NCBI GenBank assembly: GCA_963277665.1
Contig: CAUJRU010000141.1
Location: 682,001-746,000 of the forward strand
Length of the DNA stretch: 64,000 bases
Direction: 5' to 3'
From: Viscum album
Taxonomy: Eukaryota; Streptophyta; Magnoliopsida; Santalales; Viscaceae
The notes beneath the pieces were generated by a model, which worked only from the letters and a program-made list of their open reading frames with translations, ran no database searches and was not told where the DNA came from. The stretch's first letter is position 1. Each line of letters opens with the position of its first letter. The position numbers were made by a program, and so were the translations under genes. This document shows, piece by piece, positions 56,278 through 64,000 of this stretch.

Positions 56278-59200
56278 TATAAGGCTCCAGCCTTAAACCT
56301 TACTTAATCATGAGTTATTACAAGATTACACATTGAGGATCTTTTCAGGTTTAGAGTTTTAGAGAATTATATCATGAAACGTGCATTACATTCCACATTT
56401 AAACAAAGTGGTTACATAAAAGACAGTATTCATTCTTCCCATCAACGGAAACATATTTAAAATAAAACATGGATTCTTTCTTGACACATCCTTGACACTA
56501 TCATCACATCATGTAACCTTCCCTTGACCTGTGAAAAACATTTCAAAAACTTGGGATGAGCATAAAAATCTCAATAAGGGATATATAGATATGGAAAGGA
56601 AACATGAGTACATGTATACATAAGAATGAAATCATACTTTACCCATAAAACATAGGCATATCAAATCATGAATAAATCATAGAAATCATAAGACATAAAG
56701 GTAACTTGAGGCATTCATAACATTCTTACGTGGGGAGTAACCCTCTTGGTTACGTTTGGAATACCCATCACAGTATATTCCCTAAATCTCTTCGGAGAAA
56801 CCTTAACGTTTCACTCCTTCGCGTTACCCAATGCATTGGAGAGCTATATCGGGCTCACCCGCCCTTAGTTTATCACGGAACCACCCGTTCTTCATAACAA
56901 TGCCCAAGAACCATAACATAATCGTATCACATAAACATGAATAAAGGAAACATAACATTTCCACATTTCAATCACAATATAACATTTTAGGATATTGAAA
57001 TAATGAATCCATTCAAAAAGAAACCATTTCCAAAACCATTTAAAACATTTAATAAAGAGATTTTTGAATCAAAGTGTCCCATACCACCTTGAAGCTTTTA
57101 ACATTTTAAACCATTAATATCCATATAAATAAATCCTTAAAACCATTTTGAAAACATGGATATTAATAAGAACAAATAATTAAAACATTTAAAACGATAT
57201 TTTGGTTAAAGGGGTTTTTACCAAAATTAGAGACACTTGAATACAATAATCAAGGAATAACATTTAGTCAGAACTTTATAATATCATGAGAATAAAAGGA
57301 TTCATGATATAATACTCCAAAGGACAGTATATACACCATATAAGAGTGAATTGGTGCATAACAACAATGAACCCTCAATAGAAATGTCAAATGTGATGAA
57401 ATCCCTTATAAAGAAGGTATCCTTAAATTAAGGACAAATAAATCTCAAAAAATATGTGTGAAAAATATATATACACCCAATATAAGTGGATATTAAGTGT
57501 AAAACAATAAAAGGTCATTCACACATATTCAATGGATGACATATTCAATGACTACAAGTTGAACCCAAAGAAATCGAAATTGGGTTAAAAAGTTCCCTTG
57601 ACAGCCTAACGGCGAGTTGATGAGAGATAAAAAGTGTATATCATCACTTGGACATAAAATTTACATCAATAAGGATGTATGAGAACATATCCCAACATAA
57701 AAATATGTAAATTAAAAGACACAATAAAAGAAGTCTTTTAAAAAAGAGGAGGGTGAAAGGTTCCCTTACCGACTTGGGTATCTTTCAAAACATACACCCC
57801 ATGAAAGAAAGACAATAGGTCATTGATGTAAATACTCATAAACGAAAGTATATTACACAAAGAGTAGAATAATGGGCAGTACATACACCACTCAATGGAA
57901 TTTGTGGCAAATGTAGCATAAATCTCACGGGAATAAAAGTGAGATGAAAAATCCCTTACGAAAACTTGGCAGCCTAACGACGCCACATAAAACTTCCGAA
58001 TATGGATTGATGAGATCAAATAGAGTATCCCATCATATTACAATATAATTTACAGCAAGTGGAATATAAAAGAAAATCCCCCAACATTGCAAGGAGGAGT
58101 TTAAAAGAAGTGACATAAAGGAGAGTACTTAAAAAGAAAGAGAGAGGTTAGATCTCTTACGAAAGTTCGGCAGCCTAACGGCGCCACTCAAAACTTCCAA
58201 AATGGATTGATGAGAGAGAATAGGGTCTCTCATCACATGAACATAAAAATTACAGTAAATGTAATATAAAAGAACATCCCAATCATAAGAAAGATGAGCT
58301 TAAAATAAATGACATAAAAGAGTGTACTTAAAAAGAAAGAGAGTTGTAGGATCCCTTACCTCGGGTCCGACTTGACTCGATCGTTCTTTAATCTCCTGAA
58401 TAATAAACTTGAGTTAATTTATACTTCCTTAAGAACATTTTTCATGTTCATTATTCCTTTTATATCACTTAATACCATGTCATAAACATTATGTAATCAT
58501 TTAAGTTAATAATATTTGTTTTGACGATGTTTGGTTCCTAAGTCGAAAGTGGACTTCTTACAATTACATGTTGTTCGTGTGGCCAAATGTTTATTATATC
58601 CAGAATTTTATTCATGATGTAGATATCATATATTTCATATATATCCAGTACATTCATTAATTTATAACGTTACATAATCATTTAGAGGTAAGAAATGAAA
58701 TGCACCGTTCATGGAGACGGTAAGCCGTACGTACGCATGAACGCTACTTTCATTTCTATTTTGTATTTTATATAATGGAATAATAATGATATAAAGGTAT
58801 ATTATAATTCCAGTATAATATCATATATAATATCATAGTTCCATCCTTTATACGTCTCACATATGGCATTAACGAATCACATCACTTTGAGGGGGCGGTA
58901 GTCCGCACTTCCTAAAATGAAGATATCGCGTATACCCATAATGGAAGCCATAAAGGTGATACACAAATGAAAAATACAGAAGCATAAGTAAAACATAAAC
59001 ATATTATATATCATATATAAAAATAGTGACATCATAATGGCCACCTTTGAAGGTGTTAAAATAATGTTGAACAATCATCGTTTCGGGAGGCAGAAATTCG
59101 CCATCCACGGAAACCGTATGTTCTTTAACCATTTGATGTAGTTGTGTGAGAGTGTAGCTCGAATAAATCTTATAACAACATCCTAGTATATTGAAGATAC

Positions 59201-59818
59201 TGGTGTTGTTACAAAAGAAATAAATAAAAAGAGTTTAGGGGGTTGGAGAAGAAAAATAAAACAAATGAACATGAGAGAATGAATTACCTTTAAAAGTGTA
59301 ACTCCTTTTGATTTGAGCCTAAAGGCTTCCTTTGAAAGGATTATGCCCAAAGGGAATCTTCTAGGATGAGGAGAGGGATGTGGAGAGAGTAAATGGGCAG
59401 GGTTTGGCGGAGCCAAAGGCTTGAGGGGTGTGTGAAATGAGGTTGAGGTGGGGGCCTTTTATAAGAGGAGAGGAGGGGCACTTTTGGAAAGTAAAGAAAT
59501 ATTACTTTATTTGAAAATGTGTTTCGGTTTTAAAAGGTCCCACATTGATATAATTCGTGGATAAGGTGATAAGGCTTCGAAATCCACTCATCCAATAAGT
59601 TTTGGACATGTGTAGTTCATGGATTTTACATTATCTTTCCATTTTATTTAAATCGTCAAATAATGATGTCATCGCTGCATCATTATTATGTCATAAATAA
59701 TTTAATTTATTTAATGTCTAAAAATTATAAAAAAAATACTATGATGTAGGAAATATTTTTATCTTTCCAATGACTATTTATAATCAAAATTTGGACTTGT
59801 GTAACCCCACTTAAAAAT
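56278..59818 (-). repeat. Inverted LTR segment, right outer arm of the mirror (LTR 4828 to ~1275)
   Basis: It starts TATAAGGCTCCAGCC, the inverted LTR end, and runs through the acceptor-like site (~56525), subrepeats (57590-58350), hairpin (~58690-58760) and TATA box (complement 59456-59463). It ends at ACCCCACTTAAAAATTG (59818). It covers nearly the same LTR interval as 45158-48713, in opposite orientation. It is joined straight to the integrase of element 5. Confidence 0.86.
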
Positions 59819-59824
59819 TGTGTT

Positions 59825-61137
59825 TTGAGGTTTGGGAAGAGGTTATGTGTGCCTTGTGATTCACAGTTGAAGAATGAGTTGTTATGTGAGACTCATAGTT
59901 TCCCGTTTTCAGTTCATCCTGGCAGTACTATGATGTACAGAGGTCTGCGGGAGTATTACTGGTGGGATGGAATGAAAAGAGATGTTGCTGATTTTACTGT
60001 GAAGTGTTTGACATGTCAACAGGTTAAAGTAGAGCGGCAGTTACAGAAAGGGATGCTTCAGCCTTTACCAGTGTCAGAGTGGAAATGAGATAATATATCC
60101 ATGGACTTTGTTGTTGGATTACCGAAGACATCTCGAGGTAATAATGAAATCTGGGTTATTGTTGATCGCTTGACCAAATCTGCTCATTTCCTTTCTATAC
60201 GAGATACTTTCTCTCTAGATCAACTTTCCCGTTTGTATCTTAAAGATATAGTCAGGTTACATGGAGTTCCTCTCCCCATTGTATCTGATCGTGATCCCAG
60301 GTTCACATCGTACTTTTGGAAAGTCCTTCAGAAGTCGTTGGGTACTGAATTAAATTTTAGTACAGCTTTTCATCCTCAATCAGATGGGCAGTCAGAACGA
60401 ACAATTCCGACATTGGAGGATATGCTACGAGCTTGTTCTATGGATTATCAGGGAAGTTGGGACCAACATCTTTCTTTGGTTGAATTTTCTTATAATAACA
60501 GCTTTCATTCCAGTATACAGATGGCACTATTTGAGACATTATATGGGAAGCGGTGTCGAACTCCATCATTTTGGAATGAAGTGGGTGAAAGGAAGCTGAT
60601 GGGACCAGAATTGGTAGAAGAGATGGCAGAAAAAGTTCAGTTGATTCAGAAAACACATGAGAACAGCTCAGAGCAGGCAGAAGAGTTATGCGGATAACCG
60701 GAGGAAGGATCTATCTTTTGAGGTAGGTGATCATGCTTTTCTCAAGGTTTCTCCTTGGAAAAGTGTGATGAGATTTGGTAAGAAAGGAAAGTTGAGTCCA
60801 TGGTTGGTTGGACCATACAAAATTCTGGAAAGAGTTGGATCAGTTGCATACCGAGTGGCTTTACCTCCGAGTTTATCTCAGGTACACAATGTTTTTCACG
60901 TTTTGATGTTGAGAAAGTATATGCCAGATCCATCTCATGTTTTGAGTCCAGAGGTAGTGTAGCTGGAAGAGAACCTATCTTATGAGGAACAACCGGTCCA
61001 GATTCTTGACCACAGGGAGCAAGTGTTACGGAATAAGGTGATTCATCAGGTAAAGGTTTTGTGGAAAAACCATGTGATTGAAGAGGCAACGTGGGAATCT
61101 GAAAATGCTATGAGGGATAAATACCCCCACTTATTTT
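59825..61137 (+). pseudogene. pol: Integrase and chromodomain pseudogene of element 5
   Basis: The zinc finger is at 59825-60030 (HSFPFSVHP…CLTCQQ). A TGA at 60086-60088 replaces a TGG. The catalytic core continues in frame 60101-60660 ([24 protein letters not shown]). An extra A near 60652 (CAGAAAACAC) shifts the frame; the GPY region and chromodomain then read from 60657, with TAG at 60960-60962 replacing CAG. The C-terminus is LDHREQVLRNKV … DKYPHLF. No RT or RNase H is present. Confidence 0.87.
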
Positions 61138-61171
61138 GATAAGTGAATAAAATTGCGAGGACGCAATTCCC

Positions 61172-61186
61172 AAAAGGGGGGAAGGA
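61172..61186 (+). other. Polypurine tract of element 5
   Basis: AAAAGGGGGGAAGGA stands before TGTAACATCCC at 61187, preceded by AATTGCGAGGACGCAATTCC as in elements 1 and 4. Confidence 0.88.
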
Positions 61187-62919
61187 TGTAACATCCCAGG
61201 TAAATAAAGAATAAAGAATTTTCATATTTATTAATATTTACGAATTAAATATTAATTTTATTTTAAAGGGGTTGCTATGTTCGATAGCGTACCCGATACG
61301 CAACGATGAGTTTCTTTGAAACTTACGTAGCACACTAGTAATAAAATAATATTATTTTAAATGTTAGTTAACAAGTAGCCGTTGTACAGGCGGGAATGGA
61401 TAGAAATAACTAAAATATGATTAGATATGTTTTTAAATGTTTTTACATTTACCCAATAAAAGATAAATGCTTAAAATACGGAAAGAGTTCAATTTTAGGC
61501 AGTTATTCCCTAATTTTCACGAAAGGTCCACTTATCACCTTTTGACGGGGAACCGTCATTAAATATAGTTTTGATCACTCTTATAATTTATTTTTGACCA
61601 AATATAACTCTTATTTAGAATTGGGACATCAAAATTTATTTTGTGTAAATTTTTGGTACCTTTCTGATAAAGTTCATTTTTTTTATGAATAGTGTAAAAT
61701 GTTGTATTTTAATTCAAAACCTATTTTTAATCTAAATTATTTATATGATTAGATTATTATTTTAATTGGTTTTAAAGTGAAATTAGAAAATATTCTTACC
61801 AGTTAATCCAATGGTGGTCATTGGAATCAATTTCACTTTGAAATTGGACTTAAACTGGTGTCAATCTTTTGATACTTATTGTTTCACAAAAACACGCTAT
61901 TTGTCATGACAGCGAGAATTAATTATTAAATTAATTAATTTGACTTATATGTTTTTAATTTTGTAAAATGGACTTCATTTTTGAATTCGGAATATCAAAT
62001 ATAGCTTAGGGTGAATTTTTGATAATTTTCTGAAAAACTTCAATTTTTGATGAATAGTGAAACCACTAAGTGGTAATCAAGCAAACTGATTTTTTAGTTA
62101 AATGAAAGTTTACCACTAATGTGTACTGAATTTTGAAAATCCGACATACATGGTTGTCATTAAGAAGTAAAATGTGGTTCAATGAGATTAAAATAATTTT
62201 TTGGTGAATAGTAACTTTTTTCATTAATCGCGATTAGAGGTAATTAGTGTAGTTTAAGGTAAAAATGATATTATAAGAATGTGAAAACACCATGACACTT
62301 GTCCTACACCTATTGGGTGAGTCATGGCCGACCAAGACAAGCCATGGGCCAACTTGGGGACCCCATGGAGCCACTTTAGTTGGAAAATGACATTAATATA
62401 TTTTTATTTAATGTTAAAGTGAAAATGACACTAACATAAATTGTTTTACTAAAATAATTGTTGAGTGGGGTTATGCAAGTCCAAATTTTGATTATAAATA
62501 GTAATTGGAAAGCTAAAAAGATTTCCTACATCATAGTATTTTTTTTATAATTTTTAGACATTAAATAAATTAAATTATTTATGACATAATAATGATGCAG
62601 CGATGACATCATTATTTGACGATTTATATAAAATGGAAAGATAATGTAAAATCTATGAACTACACATGTCCAAAACTTATTGGATGGGTGGATTTCGAAA
62701 CCTTATCACCTTATCCACGAATTATATCAATGTGGGACCTTTTAAAACCGAAACACATTTTCAAATAAAGTAATATTTCTTTACTTTCCAAAAGTGCCCC
62801 TCATCTCCTCTTATAAAAGGCCCCCACCTCTAACTCATTTCACACACTCCTCAAGCCTTTGGCTCGGCCAACCCCTGCCCAATTACTCTCTCCACATCCC
62901 TCTCCTCATCCTAGAGGAA
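61187..62919 (+). repeat. 3' LTR of element 5, head A, truncated in the leader
   Basis: Head A (CGATAGCGTACCCGATACGC near 61282) continues into the common part with the U3 palindromes (near 62062 and 62226) and TATAAAAG at 62812-62819. It breaks in the leader at ATCCTAGAGGA, where the next piece starts from head-B sequence. Confidence 0.85.
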
Positions 62920-64000
62920 AACCCTTTTTGAATCTATATGTTGACAATTTTATAAACTATGTTTGTCAAAATAAACTTATTCTTTATGATTGGGACATCA
63001 AAATTTACCTTGTGTGAGTTTTTGGTATTTTTCTGACAATGTTCATTTTTTTAATGAATAGTGAAAAATACTGCATTTTACATCAAAACTGATTTTTAAT
63101 ATAATTTATTTATATGTATATATTATCTTTTTAATTTGTTTTGAAGTGAAATTAGAATATATTTTTACCATTTAATCCAATGGTGGTCATTGGAATCAAT
63201 TTCACTTTGAAATTAGACATAAACTAGTATCAATCTTTTGATACTTATTGTTTTGTAAAAACACGCTATTTGCTCTGGCAGCGGGAATTAATTATTAAAT
63301 TAATTAATGTGACTTATATGATTTGAATTTTGTAAAATAGGAATTTGTAATATCAAATATAGCTTAGGGTGAATTTTTGGTAATTTTCTGAAAAACGTCA
63401 ATTTTTGATGAATAGTGAAACCACTAAGTGGTAATCAAGCAAACTGATTTTTCAGTTAAATGAAAGTTTACCAATAATGTGTATTGAATTTTGAAAATCC
63501 GACATACATGGTTGTCATTAAGAAGTAAAATGTGTTTCAATGAGATTATAATAATTTTTTGGTGAATAGTAACTTATTAAGTTCTTAATCGTGATTAGTG
63601 GTAATTAGGGTAGTTTAAGGTATAAATAATGCTTTAATAATAGGAAATGACCTAGACACATGTCCCAACCTTATTGGTTGTGTCATGGCCGACCAAGACA
63701 AGCCATGGGTCAACTTGGGGACCCCATGGAGACACTTTGGTTTGTAAATGACATAAATAACTTTTCATTAAATGTTAAAGTAAAAATGACACAAACAAGA
63801 GATGTTTCACAAAAACAATTTTTACATGGGGTTATAAAGATCAGATATTTTATTATAAATAGTAATTGTAAAGATAAAAAGATTTCCTACATCATAGTTT
63901 TTTTTATGATTTTTAGACATTAAATAAATTAAATTATTTATGACATAATAATGATGCAGTGATGACATCATTATTTGACGATTTAAATAAAATGGAAAGA
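62920..64000 (+). repeat. LTR fragment, head B, running off the window
   Basis: It begins about 150 bases into head B (CTTTTTGAATCTATATGTTGAC, matching 36620) and becomes collinear with the common LTR at GGAATCAATTTCAC (63192). It carries both small palindromes and the CCATGGG/CCCATGG pair (about 63703-63729). It leaves the window just before the promoter. The open frame 63660-63923 is U3 sequence beginning ATGTCCCAACC; similar frames at 1990, 3171 and 37365 are best read as repeat by-products. Confidence 0.83.

Larger units (their letters stand above)
59819..62919 (+). mobile_element. Element 5: integrase-to-LTR remnant of a chromovirus
   Basis: It starts TGTTTTGAGGTTTGGG, the same sequence point at which elements 3 and 4 resume after their RT/RNase H deletion, but here preceded by an inverted LTR. 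It keeps the integrase zinc finger, catalytic core, GPY region, chromodomain, PPT (61172-61186) and a head-A LTR to LTR ~1740. Unlike elements 3 and 4 it retains the ten bases TTACAGAAAG near 60040, so it is not a copy of them. Confidence 0.85.

Overview
The window looks like nuclear, heterochromatin-type DNA from a flowering plant, probably a eudicot, although the species cannot be named from the sequence. It is very AT-rich and shows no cellular gene. Nearly all of it is one Ty3/gypsy retrotransposon group. The pol order (RT, RNase H, HHCC integrase, chromodomain), the initiator-Met-type primer site TGGTATCAGAG and the A/G-rich polypurine tract before TGTAAC are those of plant chromoviruses. 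The integrase and chromodomain wording most resembles the Tekay/Del lineage (family knowledge; I could run no search).

The LTR is very long. The one copy bounded at both ends (11181-16008, 4,828 bp) serves below as the 'LTR coordinate' (LTR 1-4828). About four fifths of the window is LTR sequence and only about 12 kb is internal retroelement sequence. The LTR carries palindromes in U3, a TATA box near LTR 1630, a CT-rich ATG-free leader with hairpins, a plausible splice donor (LTR 1806) and acceptor (LTR 4577), an inverted-repeat hairpin near LTR 2350, and about 200-bp subrepeats at LTR 2730-3520. Alternative heads (A/B) and alternative distal modules (A/B/C) occur in different copies.

Layout. 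1-5483: LTR pieces in both orientations. 5484-16008: element 1 (+), with a truncated 5' LTR, PBS, gag remnant, a tRNA-like insert, PPT and a complete 3' LTR, but no pol. 16009-33410: scrambled LTR fragments. 33411-38982: element 2 (+), the longest pol, with four in-frame stops, PPT and a head-B LTR. 38983-48713: LTR fragments, including a tail-to-tail junction at 41275. 48714-52722: element 3 (-). 52723-56277: element 4 (+). Elements 3 and 4 lie head to head, share the same pol deletion, and are flanked by inverted LTR segments, so 45158-59818 has mirror symmetry. 59819-62919: element 5 (+), integrase onward. 62920-64000: LTR fragment.

No element appears able to move by itself, because every gag or pol is truncated, frameshifted or stopped. 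The intact parts (promoter, leader, PBS, PPT) suggest copies once mobilised in trans and later scrambled by illegitimate recombination.
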